The translations under genes and the position numbers were made by a program. A stretch of DNA of 64,000 nt from CAYMSO01 sp964393185 (GTDB lineage Bacteria > Patescibacteriota > Dojkabacteria > J137), in contig CAYMSO010000008.1 of the NCBI GenBank assembly GCA_964393185.1, forward strand, positions 19,591 to 83,590, in the 5' to 3' direction. Under the pieces are notes generated by a model, which saw only the letters and a list, made by a program, of their open reading frames with translations, searched no databases and was not told where the DNA came from. Positions 17,521 through 26,807 of the stretch are shown here, piece by piece (position 1 is the stretch's first letter; the number at the start of each line of letters is the position of its first letter).

Positions 17521-20466
17521 CTATTGTCTATAAGTAATTCTATTTCTTACATAAGTATCGATACCAGGAATAGCTACAAACATTCTATCTGAGCCTAATT
17601 TTTCCATCTCTACTGGTGCCAGTGTACTACCACTCCTAACCCAATCGTGAACCACCCCAGTATTTATGTTTAATAATCTGATTCTTGCTACGTTATCTGT
17701 TCCCCTTATTCCCTGATAAACATTAGAAACACCAATAGTTTGAAGCGTCACTGTATCATTTGATGCACCACTTTTATCCCAAGCTCCCCATAGGTTCAAT
17801 GTTGGGCTGTAAAATCTAGTACGAACATAAGTATCTTCGCCTACAATACTTAAAACTAAAGTATTATCTATGTAAGCTGTTGCAACTGGTTTTGTAGAAG
17901 ATCCGCTCCTTTCCCAGTCATTTGAAACAGTTCCATCAGAATTTAATATTCTGACTCGTGCCACTTTATCTAACCCTGTTATAGATTGAGCAAGCTTTGT
18001 AGTGTCTAGTGCAATCAGGTTTACTTCCATGTTAGATGCTCCACTTTTATTCCAATCATTCCAAGTATGGGTATTTAAGTCATATCTTCTAGTTCTAACA
18101 AAGCCATCTACTCCGGATACAGATGTGAATACAGAATTACCTACATTTTCTAAAGCAACTTTTGCCATAGAGCTTCCGCTTCTTTCCCAATCCCTATAAA
18201 CTGTTCCATCTGCATTCAGTATTCTAACTCTGGCAACATTATCTATACCTCTTATACCTTGAAAAACATAAGCGCCTGCTGTTTCTAGAGTTACCTCAGT
18301 ATATGATGCACCGCTTTTGTTCCATTCGCCCCAAGCATTCTCTGAAAGATCAAAAATTCTAGTTCTAACAAAACCATCTACACCTGGAAGTGATACAAAT
18401 AGCTTATCACCATGAGAAGCTAGTGCAACCTTGGCTACTGAGCTTCCACTTCTTTCCCAATCCCTATAAACTGTTCCATCTGCATTCAGTATTCTAACTC
18501 TGGCAACATTATCTATACCACTTATTGCTTCAACTATTTTACCTTCAAATTCTAATAAACTTACCTGGCTTAAAGATGCACCACTCTTTTCCCAGTCACC
18601 CCATGAATTTAGTACTGTGACATCCCAAGCTGCCTTAATGTTTACAATACCGCAACCTACCTGATTGTCATCCTCGGTATTACATACTCCATCTGACACT
18701 CTGGATGCAGTATTTCTTAAAATACTCTTAACTTGTGCTGCTGTTAGAGCTGAGTTCTTTGACATTAGCATCGCTGCTGCTCCTGTTACTTGGGGTGCGG
18801 CAAATGATGTTCCTCGTAAATAGGTTTCGTCAAAATTTTTAAATGAAGCTGCTGCTGATCTTTCTGCCAATGTGTCTAGTGTTTTGTTTGGAAAATTAAC
18901 ATCAGGATCCCATTCGTTTGAATCAGTATCAGCAAAAGTAAGTCCAGTCACAGCTGAGCCTTGTGTAGAACCCGAGTGAACTGGGGCTACTATATCTACC
19001 TCAGCTCCATAATTTGAGTATGAACTTCTAGAATCGTCTGTTTCTGTTGCACCAACAGCTATTACATTGTTAAATTCTGCAGAATATTTTGCTGGGTAAT
19101 CAACTGATGTTCCGTCATTTCCAGTAGCAGCTACTAACAGTGTTCCTCTATCTCTGGCATACGTTACCATTGACCTTATGTAGTCTGCATCCTCATCTGT
19201 ACCTAAACTCAGATTTACTATATGTGCTCCTTCGTATGCTGCATAGAAAATTGCATCCCCTACAGATAGAGATGTTCCTGCTCCTGTATAGTCCAGTGCT
19301 TTGATAGACATTATTTTTGCATTTGGAACCATCCCAAAAGAATATAGGCCATCATCAATTGTTGAAGAAAGAATACTTGTTACAAAAGTACCATGTCCAT
19401 CATCATCATTTGGCCTACCATCGTCCTTAAGATCGTTACTTGTCTGGCATAAATCCTTATAAGCTGGCTTCCATCCGCTACCGAGATCTCCAGACATATC
19501 GTATAGATACCAATCCAGAAAGTTGTCGTAATACTGATCTGCATCCAGCCCATAAACATCATCACAGAAAGAGTTTATGTCATCATCACCTCCACCATAT
19601 GTTTCACCCTTGTTTGACCACAGCTGTGAAGTGCTTAGCTGGGGTGATTTATCATAATCTATAGTATAGTTTGTGTTGTAATAGTCAAAGCTTAAAGTTG
19701 CATCTTCGTATGCCACTCCAGTGTCTATAACTGCAATTGTGACTGTATTTGTTCCACCACAAAAGTAATCATTTGCTGTGCCGCACCCTTGGGCTTTAAA
19801 CACCTCCGGCAGTTTTGTTTTTACATGATACCAATGCTTTGAATCACTTCCCCAATCATCTGGTTTTGCTGTTGTGCCTGTTACACTCCAAATAGATTTT
19901 TTGAAAATATAGTTCGGTTCAACCAACTCAACATTCGGATTAATAGCATAAAGTGCCATTTGATCTTCAAGGGAAACTTCAGGATTAATTTTTACAATAT
20001 CGAAGTTATTACTCCTTTTTATATACCCACCACGTACAGGCTCGTTGCCGACAATTGATTTAACCTCCTCGTGTAAAGCTATTTTAGTATCGTTCTCCTG
20101 ATCATCCACGAACTTAACAAAGAATAAATCTTTTGCATGCTCACCTTGTAGCTTTTGCGCAACTTGTGTTTTAGTTGTATCAAATCTCTCCTTCGAAATA
20201 TTTTTAGCTTGTAAATAATTTTCTAATTTAGATTTTTCTATTGATGGTTTCGCACTTGAAGCCTCGATATTAATTTGTTCAGACAAATTTTTTGATTCTT
20301 GCTGATTTTCTTCTTTGACAAGCTCATCTTTGGGATAGCTAATTGGATTTTCTATTGGTATGCCTTCCTGTGCATTAACTGTTCCCAACAAACTGGATAA
20401 ATTGACTGTCACTACTGCCATAGTAGCGACTGAGGCCAAGAAACCTCTAATTGCTTTGTTTTCCAT
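17521..20466 (-). CDS. Secreted subtilisin-like (S8) protease with eight C-terminal repeats
   Basis: The 981-residue precursor starts with a signal peptide (hydrophobic ASVATMAVVTVNLSSLLG, cleavage likely after TVNA). An I9-like propeptide follows (about 100-200) and then an S8 domain with catalytic Asp in VIDTGVAY (about 247), His in DDGHGTFV (about 358), oxyanion Asn in AATGNDG and Ser in GTSFAAPQ (about 553). A cysteine-containing insertion lies between Asp and His. The C-terminal 370 residues hold eight units of about 45 residues, each opening with a DW(E/N)(K/R)SGxS core, in alternating A and B types, which suggests a beta-propeller-like or lectin-like surface domain. It is probably cell-surface or released, degrading proteins outside the cell. 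Confidence 0.9.
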   Translation of the reverse strand: MENKAIRGFLASVATMAVVTVNLSSLLGTVNAQEGIPIENPISYPKDELVKEENQQESKNLSEQINIEASSAKPSIEKSKLENYLQAKNISKERFDTTKTQVAQKLQGEHAKDLFFVKFVDDQENDTKIALHEEVKSIVGNEPVRGGYIKRSNNFDIVKINPEVSLEDQMALYAINPNVELVEPNYIFKKSIWSVTGTTAKPDDWGSDSKHWYHVKTKLPEVFKAQGCGTANDYFCGGTNTVTIAVIDTGVAYEDATLSFDYYNTNYTIDYDKSPQLSTSQLWSNKGETYGGGDDDINSFCDDVYGLDADQYYDNFLDWYLYDMSGDLGSGWKPAYKDLCQTSNDLKDDGRPNDDDGHGTFVTSILSSTIDDGLYSFGMVPNAKIMSIKALDYTGAGTSLSVGDAIFYAAYEGAHIVNLSLGTDEDADYIRSMVTYARDRGTLLVAATGNDGTSVDYPAKYSAEFNNVIAVGATETDDSRSSYSNYGAEVDIVAPVHSGSTQGSAVTGLTFADTDSNEWDPDVNFPNKTLDTLAERSAAASFKNFDETYLRGTSFAAPQVTGAAAMLMSKNSALTAAQVKSILRNTASRVSDGVCNTEDDNQVGCGIVNIKAAWDVTVLNSWGDWEKSGASLSQVSLLEFEGKIVEAISGIDNVARVRILNADGTVYRDWERSGSSVAKVALASHGDKLFVSLPGVDGFVRTRIFDLSENAWGEWNKSGASYTEVTLETAGAYVFQGIRGIDNVARVRILNADGTVYRDWERSGSSMAKVALENVGNSVFTSVSGVDGFVRTRRYDLNTHTWNDWNKSGASNMEVNLIALDTTKLAQSITGLDKVARVRILNSDGTVSNDWERSGSSTKPVATAYIDNTLVLSIVGEDTYVRTRFYSPTLNLWGAWDKSGASNDTVTLQTIGVSNVYQGIRGTDNVARIRLLNINTGVVHDWVRSGSTLAPVEMEKLGSDRMFVAIPGIDTYVRNRITYRQ
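18181..18519 (-). repeat. Near-identical 270-base internal direct repeat in the subtilase gene
   Basis: The 69 bases at 18181-18249 recur exactly at 18451-18519, an offset of 270 bases, which equals two of the 45-residue repeat units. The stretch encodes VARVRILNADGTVYRDWERS in both copies. This points to a recent duplication of an A plus B unit pair. Confidence 0.9.
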
Positions 20467-20494
20467 GGAAATTTTGTTTTAAGTTAACAGATTA

Positions 20495-20524
20495 ATTATA
20501 GCATTAACATATTGTCATTCTCAA
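20495..20524 (-). promoter_or_regulatory. Sigma-70-type promoter of the subtilase gene
   Basis: On the minus strand TTGAGA (20519-20524) and TATAAT (20495-20500) are separated by 18 bases. Transcription should begin near 20488, leaving a leader of only about 22 bases. Confidence 0.7.
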
Positions 20525-20535
20525 TTGCTGACTTC

Positions 20536-22035
20536 TTATCTACCCACTTCTGTAGCAAAATTAATCTCTGCATTATCTGTTAATATTTTTAAAAGCATTA
20601 AGTATTCTTTTAGTAGATGTTCTTCTTGAAAGATAACAAAGGCATTGGGTCTATCGGTAGTTTTACCCATGCCAAGGTTCAAATTAGCTAGCTTACTTGA
20701 TTGGGAAGTAGTTAGGCCTTCCTTACTAATACTCATTTTTATATGTACTCCATCGATCTGATAAACTAATGTGCTCATCCAAAGTTCAATTTCTTCTATA
20801 TATGTTTGAATATGTGTAAACGTATTTTTCAATTCATTGGCTTGCGAAACGATATTTGGGAGTATGGGATAAAAACTATTTCCAGGACAGGCCGTATTTA
20901 GATAATGCCTATGTGCAAAAACGTTATTTTCCCATGTTAGATTGCCTAATTCGTTATAGACAGATAGTGCAGCCATAAGGCGCTTTAAGCTATTTAGAGA
21001 TGCAGCAGTAGGTTCAATACCTGTATAATCGCCTATTATTGCTATACCGATTGATCTACTATTAGGTACAGCATGTGCTCCTACAACTCCATTCCCACCT
21101 GCTCTGCCTTCAAAAATTGTACCATTAGAAGAAATTAGATAGTTATAACCAATATCTGTCCATAACTCATCTATTTCGTCACAGTTGGGGTTGGCTGAAT
21201 TATAAGAACCAGAATTATCGGCACATCTATAATAGTGGGAATCATAAATTGCTTTGACTGTATTGGCCGGATTATTTAGATCTTCATTAGTTGCGGTATG
21301 GTGGATCACAATTCTGTTTACATCGTAAATAGCAGGCGTCCAGAGGGAATATGAAGGTGCTCCCCATTCTTCCCTTGTTACTATATCTATCCCTATTTTG
21401 TTCCAGAACTTATCTTTAAATTCTTTCTCGAAAGAAACTGCTGTAGAACTTTTTGCTATTCCTGTCTGATCCTTTTTAATTAGATCAATCTTTATATCGG
21501 CAGGTGCATTCTTTGTTTCAACAGCTACAAAGCCATCTGGATATGTAAAAACATCCGAAACCACAAATCTTTTTACTGCAAGCTCATCTCCCCGAATTCC
21601 ATCAGCTATATGAGGTTTAAAATATTCTGTATACGATTCATCTTCTTTTTTAAGTCTGAATTCTAAATTGTCTAGAGTGTAATTTAATGTACTGAAATAT
21701 ACACCATAATAAGTATCTGAACTTTCTAATTCCGCTGGTATTTTTTTTATCGAACTAGGGCTAAATTGAGAAATATCTATTTGAGAAATTTGATTATTCG
21801 AGCTCTGAGTTTGGTCTTTAGGAACCTCAGTTTTAATTACGTTCTGTTTGTTAGGCTGCACTATTGAGCTAGATGGATTTGCGGTTTCACTTTTAAAGGT
21901 CTGTAGACCGCTAGGCGATTCGTAGCTGAAGTAAACTGTAGATTTTTGTGTGTAGGCTATAAGCGCAACAACAGTCAATATTAGTAAACTTACGGTTATA
22001 ATTCTTTTTTTGAAAAACTTTTGCATCAACAACAT
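20536..22035 (-). CDS. Membrane-anchored N-acetylmuramoyl-L-alanine amidase (Amidase_2/PGRP fold)
   Basis: This 499-residue protein has an N-terminal membrane anchor (IITVSLLILTVVALIAY, about residues 13-29), a Ser/Gln-rich linker, a beta-rich segment and an amidase domain at about 210-405. Zinc ligands are visible as IHHTATN (near 243), HRHYL and TACPGN (near 378), with GYNYLI and the FEGRAGGNGVVGAHA loop between them. PGRP-type amidases cleave the bond between muramic acid and L-alanine in peptidoglycan. The C-terminal 90 residues match nothing I recognise. It lies about 70 bases downstream of the double GT4... gene on the same strand only 33 bases away, and about 70 bases upstream of the subtilase, so it may remodel the wall. 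A second ATG nine bases in (MQKFF) is an alternative start. Confidence 0.88.
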   Translation of the reverse strand: MLLMQKFFKKRIITVSLLILTVVALIAYTQKSTVYFSYESPSGLQTFKSETANPSSSIVQPNKQNVIKTEVPKDQTQSSNNQISQIDISQFSPSSIKKIPAELESSDTYYGVYFSTLNYTLDNLEFRLKKEDESYTEYFKPHIADGIRGDELAVKRFVVSDVFTYPDGFVAVETKNAPADIKIDLIKKDQTGIAKSSTAVSFEKEFKDKFWNKIGIDIVTREEWGAPSYSLWTPAIYDVNRIVIHHTATNEDLNNPANTVKAIYDSHYYRCADNSGSYNSANPNCDEIDELWTDIGYNYLISSNGTIFEGRAGGNGVVGAHAVPNSRSIGIAIIGDYTGIEPTAASLNSLKRLMAALSVYNELGNLTWENNVFAHRHYLNTACPGNSFYPILPNIVSQANELKNTFTHIQTYIEEIELWMSTLVYQIDGVHIKMSISKEGLTTSQSSKLANLNLGMGKTTDRPNAFVIFQEEHLLKEYLMLLKILTDNAEINFATEVGR

Positions 22036-22068
22036 TTTTTAGGATCTTTCTATCTACTTTAAGTATAC

Positions 22069-24297
22069 TTAATACTGCATGATCATCTCAAGGCTTTTTA
22101 TTTCAAAGCCATTTAATTTATTGTATGCTCGCGCGTTTTCTTGAATTTCCTTATATAAAGCTTTATCTTCCCAAATCTTTTTTATACCATCTACAATTGC
22201 TGTAACAGAGGCATCAGAAATTTTAAAAACCTCGTTGTCGAATTCGCTTAACATCTTGATATCTGTAACAATTGTCGGGTTCTTAGATGCTAAGCATTTT
22301 CTAACTGCGTCGCTTGAGGATTCCCCAACTTCTGTGTAGGCAAGTATATTTATATCGGCACTTTGTAGTAATACTTCTATTTGCTTCACATCTAGAAACT
22401 TGGTTATAAATCTTACATTATCATGCAGATCATATTTCTGTACTAATGCTTTTGCCCTCTCGAATTCGCCTGCAGAAGCTATGTTATTGCTGCTTACTGC
22501 ATTAATACTTAAAAACAGTAAGTTGGGATATGTTGTTTTCAATAATTTAATTGCTTCTATAATACTTGGAATGTTTTTGTTGGAATTCATTAATCCATGA
22601 GATGCAATTATTGGAGAACAGTCTTGCAATCCCAAATGTTTTCTTATTTCCTCTTTATTTCTATCTGTAAATTCTAGTGTTGGAATAGGAATTCTATATA
22701 CATTTTTAAGAAAAGTTTTAGCATAGTTATAATCATTTATATTATGAATGTAAAGTCTATCTGCAAGTTTTAAGTTTTGAGATTCTTTAATAAAATCAAA
22801 ACCTGGACCTCTGACCGCATGTAGTGTCACATAAACTTTACACTTAAGATCTTTGGATTTTTTGATTAAATTATCCAATCCTCTTACAGGAAAGTTAAAA
22901 CCAGAATGATATTGTATATGGAATAACTCAATTTGCTCTTTCTGCAAGAAACTTATTACATCATCAAAACTCTCATCTCCCACTTCCCAGATTCTGACAA
23001 CATTTGGCTCATCCTCTCTTACTCTATCGTCTATATCTTTATTACCTACAAAGTAAAATTCTTTAAAACTGTGTTGAATATTTCTGTAGATATTTGCTGT
23101 GTATTCGGCTACACCATCTTCGCTATTTATTCTACCTAGTACTGCAAGTTTTTTATTTTTTAGATGTGCAATCTTTTCTATTTTCTTTATATAATTGAGG
23201 GCTTCTTCTGCTGATTTAGTCCAATTTAAATTTAGTGCTGTAGTTTTTGCGTTTTTAACTTTCTGAGCTATTACGTCAGTTAGTTTCGAATCTGATTGAG
23301 AACTATAAACTAATCTCATTTGCCTTTTTAAATCTCGCAAATCTGGCTCTGCCCATTTTGCTCCCAAATTGATCATCTCGGAATTAGTAGCTTCGACCAA
23401 TTTGTACTTAACAGGAAAGCCATTTTCCTCACTAAAAAAATCTAGATGGGCGCTGTAATTTGTAGCAATTACTGGTATGCCTATGTACATGGCTTCCGCT
23501 ATTGGTAGTCCAAATCCCTCTGCTCTAGTTGGATAGACTGCACAATCGCAAGATGCATTTAAGTTTACTAAATCTTGATCTGTCAGCTCTGAATCAAAAA
23601 TATGCTCTACCTCTGGAGAATTCTCCTTCCTTAGCTCACCTAGTAGATCGTTAACCAAGTTTTCAGGTCCGGGAAAGCTTTTAATTACTAAGCAAACATC
23701 ATCCTCTTTTGTAAATTCTTCAAAATACGCTTTCAGTAAAACATCTATTCCTTTCCTGGTTCTTGCAGAACTTATGTGTAGAAATTTGAATTTCTTTTTG
23801 GTTTTAAGAGGGTATTTTTGTGTAGGCTGGACCATCACATTTTTATCTATACCATTTGGAACCACAGCAATGGGCACTTTGATTCCTTCTTTTCTAAGAA
23901 TTTTTTGAACAAAGGATGACGCAACCATTACTCCATGTAGATTTTGATTGACCTCGTCTACCCACATTTTGGGATAAACGCTCTCTTCCCAAGCCAGATA
24001 CATTAATTTTATTTTTCCTGGCAGTTTGTTAAGTCCATGTGCAACATAGCCTGTTTTGGGGAAATCGTTGTAAATTACTACATCAGATTCTTCTTTTTCT
24101 TTGTTCCAAAGTTTAATAATTTCTGGAAATTTTTTTTGATCTTCTGAAGTTGGATATCGATCAAACTTATCCATGTCCTGATAAAGTTGTACTTTATATT
24201 CTTTCTGGATTTGAGACATAGCATAAGCAAGTCCTCTATTTACTCGAGCTAAACTATAGTTAGTAATGAAAGGTCCGACTAATTGAATTGTTTTCAT
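22069..24297 (-). CDS. Tandem two-domain GT4 glycosyltransferase
   Basis: The 742-residue protein is two GT-B units in one chain. The first (about 1-365) has VPNGIDK, a LHISSARTRKGIDVLL donor segment and EGFGLPIAEAMYIGIPV, which carries the EX7E motif near residue 254. The second (about 380-742) begins KLAVLGRINSEDGVAEY, has FHIQYHSGFNFP and ASHGLMNSNKNI, but its distal motif is degenerate (GESSSDAVRKCLAS), so its activity is less certain. Proteins of this type build surface glycans. It is the first gene of the minus-strand trio with the amidase and subtilase and is divergent from the half-MFS gene. Confidence 0.8.
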   Translation of the reverse strand: MKTIQLVGPFITNYSLARVNRGLAYAMSQIQKEYKVQLYQDMDKFDRYPTSEDQKKFPEIIKLWNKEKEESDVVIYNDFPKTGYVAHGLNKLPGKIKLMYLAWEESVYPKMWVDEVNQNLHGVMVASSFVQKILRKEGIKVPIAVVPNGIDKNVMVQPTQKYPLKTKKKFKFLHISSARTRKGIDVLLKAYFEEFTKEDDVCLVIKSFPGPENLVNDLLGELRKENSPEVEHIFDSELTDQDLVNLNASCDCAVYPTRAEGFGLPIAEAMYIGIPVIATNYSAHLDFFSEENGFPVKYKLVEATNSEMINLGAKWAEPDLRDLKRQMRLVYSSQSDSKLTDVIAQKVKNAKTTALNLNWTKSAEEALNYIKKIEKIAHLKNKKLAVLGRINSEDGVAEYTANIYRNIQHSFKEFYFVGNKDIDDRVREDEPNVVRIWEVGDESFDDVISFLQKEQIELFHIQYHSGFNFPVRGLDNLIKKSKDLKCKVYVTLHAVRGPGFDFIKESQNLKLADRLYIHNINDYNYAKTFLKNVYRIPIPTLEFTDRNKEEIRKHLGLQDCSPIIASHGLMNSNKNIPSIIEAIKLLKTTYPNLLFLSINAVSSNNIASAGEFERAKALVQKYDLHDNVRFITKFLDVKQIEVLLQSADINILAYTEVGESSSDAVRKCLASKNPTIVTDIKMLSEFDNEVFKISDASVTAIVDGIKKIWEDKALYKEIQENARAYNKLNGFEIKSLEMIMQY

Positions 24298-24354
24298 GTT
24301 GAATTCTAAATATGAGATAGTTTACCATGGATCAAGAATGAGTATAGAATAGTA

Positions 24355-24420
24355 GTAAAACCACGGACTCAAGTCCATAGTTTTATGTTGTTAAGGAAGA
24401 AACTTAATTTAAAGAGCTGT
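24355..24420 (+). repeat. Dispersed intergenic repeat, copy B (partial)
   Basis: The gap holds the hairpin AAAACCACGGACT/AGTCCATAGTTTT, followed by ATGTTGTTA and AACTTAATTTAAAGA, matching copy A at 8.1-8.2 kb in inverted orientation for about 65 bases. It then departs into an unrelated short GCTGTGTTTCGACATAGC hairpin. The second module of copies A and C is absent. Confidence 0.75.
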
Positions 24421-24516
24421 GTTTCGACATAGCATAAGAAAATACACCAAATCCGACATTTTGGTTTAAGATTACTATATAATCGTTTAGATAATATTTG
24501 AACAGATTTAGCAAGA

Positions 24517-25128
24517 ATGAACAATATTTTTGATCATTATAAAATCAACAAAGTCATAATCTATCTTACTTTCTCGGATATCTTTACCTGGGGATTATAT
24601 ATAGTTATTAACGCCTTCGTGGGTATTTATTTGGCAGAAAAGCTCGGTACCGATGCGCTAGAAATTATTGGAATCGGAACAGCTATCTACTATTTTGCAA
24701 AGGGAAGTATTCAAATTCCGCTTGGAGTTTTAACGGACAAAATCAAAAAGTATAAAGATGATATTATTATATTATTTTTAGGCAATGTATTTATGGGATT
24801 TCCATTTATACTTTATCCACTAATCGAGAATCAATATTTATATTACGTTCTGCAATTTATTATTGGAACTGGAGCTGCTTTTAATTTAGTTACTTGGAGA
24901 AAACTATTTGCAGGTCATTTAGATAAAGGGCGGGAAGGATTAGAATATGGTACCTACGATGCAGTAATGAGTGCTGCCATGGCTGGTTTTAGTACTGTCG
25001 CGGGAATGGTTGCAAATATTGGTGATGCATATTTCGATGCTGTCATGATTACTATAGGTATACTGATGTTTTCTAGCGGTCTCTGGGTTATATTGATTTA
25101 CAGGACTAGTCAAAGTAAAAAAAGATGA
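24517..25128 (+). CDS. Half-size MFS-like membrane protein
   Basis: The product is 203 residues with about six hydrophobic segments, half the length of a normal MFS transporter. It has the MFS loop 2-3 style GVLTDKIKKYKDD and a second acidic loop FAGHLDKGREGLEYG that resembles the R-x-G-R region after segment 4. The frame shows no lesion and ends cleanly with a 4-base ATGA overlap into the t6A fusion gene, so it looks like an intact half transporter and not a decayed gene. It may dimerise. The substrate is unknown. A TATAAT box lies at 24478-24483. Confidence 0.7.
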   Translation: MNNIFDHYKINKVIIYLTFSDIFTWGLYIVINAFVGIYLAEKLGTDALEIIGIGTAIYYFAKGSIQIPLGVLTDKIKKYKDDIIILFLGNVFMGFPFILYPLIENQYLYYVLQFIIGTGAAFNLVTWRKLFAGHLDKGREGLEYGTYDAVMSAAMAGFSTVAGMVANIGDAYFDAVMITIGILMFSSGLWVILIYRTSQSKKR

Positions 25129-26195
25129 AGATTGTTTCTAGTCAGGATAAAAATTTTCTTCTTGAGGCAATAAACACTATTAAATCTGGTGGTTTGGTCA
25201 TTTATCCAACCGATACCTGTTATGGGGCTGGAGTTGATGTTACTAATGCTAAAGCGGTAAATAAATTACTAGATTTTAAACGAAGGCGAGAAAATCAACC
25301 TATTTCCATTGCATGCTCCAACAAAAAAATGGCGCGCAAGTATATTAAACTGAATGCCGAAGCGAATAGAATTTATGATTCATTTTTGCCCGGGCCACTA
25401 ACTGTTATTTCCAAATCAAAGCAAATTGTGGATAGAAGACTTGAAGCCGAAAATGGTACTTTGGGTATTCGAATTCCAGGCAACAGAATAGCACTAGACA
25501 TTATTTCTAAAGTTGGTCGACCTATTTCTGCTACAACTGCTGTACCTTATGGAAAGAAAACACCTTATAGTATTGCTGATATTCTAAATAATATTTCTGC
25601 TCGGCAAACAAAAATAATAGATTTGATTATAGATGCTGGGCAACTGCCTAGGACAACTAAATCAACTGTGATTGATTCTACTTCTACGGAACTAAAAACA
25701 TATAGAAGTGGTAATTTAATAAGTAAGTTAAGTGATAGTAAAAATAAATTCATTAGTAACTCTGTTGATGAGACAATAACTTATGCAAATGAATTTGTAA
25801 CAGAAAGGATAGTGCAATTAAATAAAAAACCTTTAATTATTCTATTGCACGGCGATTTAGGTGCTGGCAAAACTCATTTTACAAAAGGAATCTCGCAAGC
25901 ACTGGGAATTAAAAGAACAATTAAATCTCCTACCTATAACTATGTAGATGAGTATAAATTTGAGCTAAAGAATATCTCTGGCAAGCTTTACCACATTGAT
26001 GCATGGAGAATTCAAAGTAAGGAAGACTTGGAAAGTCTTGGAATTACGGATCTTATAAAACCTAAAAATGTGATTGTTGTTGAATGGCCGGATATAATTA
26101 CTGACTTAGATGAAAAGGATATTTTTTGTAATTATCCAGTTATAAATATTGTAATTACTGGGAAGGATAATACTAGGGAGATAGCTGAAGTTTAA
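25125..26195 (+). CDS. tsaC-tsaE: TsaC-TsaE fusion for t6A tRNA modification
   Basis: Residues 1 to about 195 are a YrdC/Sua5-type TsaC domain, which makes threonylcarbamoyl-AMP from threonine, bicarbonate and ATP. It has VIYPTDTCYGAGVD, FKRRRENQPIS, FLPGPLTVI and KSTVIDSTS, although the usual SANxSG reads SATTAVPYG. Residues about 205-356 are TsaE, the ATPase that recycles the TsaB-TsaD complex, with Walker A HGDLGAGKTHFTKG, SPTYNYVDEY, HIDAWRI and VVEWPD. Both proteins act in adding t6A to A37 of ANN-decoding tRNAs. They are normally separate, so this is a gene fusion. The gene overlaps the half-MFS gene by 4 bases and is followed by a strong terminator. No tsaB or tsaD is in the window. 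Confidence 0.9.
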   Translation: MKIVSSQDKNFLLEAINTIKSGGLVIYPTDTCYGAGVDVTNAKAVNKLLDFKRRRENQPISIACSNKKMARKYIKLNAEANRIYDSFLPGPLTVISKSKQIVDRRLEAENGTLGIRIPGNRIALDIISKVGRPISATTAVPYGKKTPYSIADILNNISARQTKIIDLIIDAGQLPRTTKSTVIDSTSTELKTYRSGNLISKLSDSKNKFISNSVDETITYANEFVTERIVQLNKKPLIILLHGDLGAGKTHFTKGISQALGIKRTIKSPTYNYVDEYKFELKNISGKLYHIDAWRIQSKEDLESLGITDLIKPKNVIVVEWPDIITDLDEKDIFCNYPVINIVITGKDNTREIAEV

Positions 26196-26220
26196 ACCTA
26201 TTACTTTGTCTTGCTATTGT

Positions 26221-26265
26221 AAATAAGTTATCATTTTACTAATGGTAGCTTATTTAATTTTTTAA
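26221..26265 (+). terminator. Intrinsic terminator after the tsaC-tsaE gene
   Basis: AAATAAGTTATCAT (26221-26234) pairs with ATGGTAGCTTATTT (26242-26255) through a 7-base loop, with two G-U pairs, and is followed by AATTTTTTAA. Confidence 0.8.
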
Positions 26266-26278
26266 TTTCTCAACATTT

Positions 26279-26710
26279 ATGGAAATAACTGTCCTTAATG
26301 TAGAAGTTAACTTGCTTACTGTTCTTGCAGCAACTGTCTCGACAATAGCTTTGGGAATGATCTGGTACCATCCAAAAACTCCTACTGGGCAAAGATGGAT
26401 GAAGCTAACAAATATCAAAATGGATGGCAGTGCTGGTAACCCTATGATGGCTATGGGACTAAGTTCTATTGCTAGTTTTGTTACTGCATTTATTTTGTAT
26501 ATTCTGATTGTCTATGTAGGTGGATTGAATGATTACTCTGAGGTTACTGCTGCTGTAGTTACAGCAATACTTGCCACTATAATTGTATCCATGACTACAG
26601 TTAACAATGTTTTATTTGAAGATAAACCGAAATCACTTTGGTTATTAAATACTGCATTTACTTTTAGTACTTACCTAGCTAACTGCTTAGTAATTGCATT
26701 CTTATTGTAG
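26279..26710 (+). CDS. DUF1761-like membrane protein
   Basis: This 143-residue protein has four predicted hydrophobic segments at about 12-33, 60-84, 92-112 and 118-142. After the first segment comes GMIWYHPKTPTGQRWMKL, which matches the GMIWYSP...G..WM signature of the DUF1761 family, small membrane proteins of unknown function. It stands between two hairpin terminators, so it is probably transcribed alone. No function can be proposed from the context. Confidence 0.7.
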   Translation: MEITVLNVEVNLLTVLAATVSTIALGMIWYHPKTPTGQRWMKLTNIKMDGSAGNPMMAMGLSSIASFVTAFILYILIVYVGGLNDYSEVTAAVVTAILATIIVSMTTVNNVLFEDKPKSLWLLNTAFTFSTYLANCLVIAFLL

Positions 26711-26720
26711 AATTATAGAA

Positions 26721-26753
26721 GCTAAAGCGGTCGCCAAAGGCGACCGCTTTAGC
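26721..26753. terminator. Strong GC-rich hairpin after the DUF1761-like gene
   Basis: GCTAAAGCGGTCGCC pairs perfectly with GGCGACCGCTTTAGC across an AAA loop, a 15-base stem far richer in GC than its surroundings. The tail ATTGTTCCC has little U-tract. Confidence 0.7.
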
Positions 26754-26807
26754 ATTGTTCCCAAATTAAAATGACATGATATAATCACCTAATAATATTT
26801 TTTGAAC

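Noticed and set aside
13005..24328. 14-base word ATGGTAAACTATCT at 13005 with its inverse at 24315.
   Set aside because: An exact 14-base match is expected by chance in an AT-rich window of this size, and the flanks do not match.
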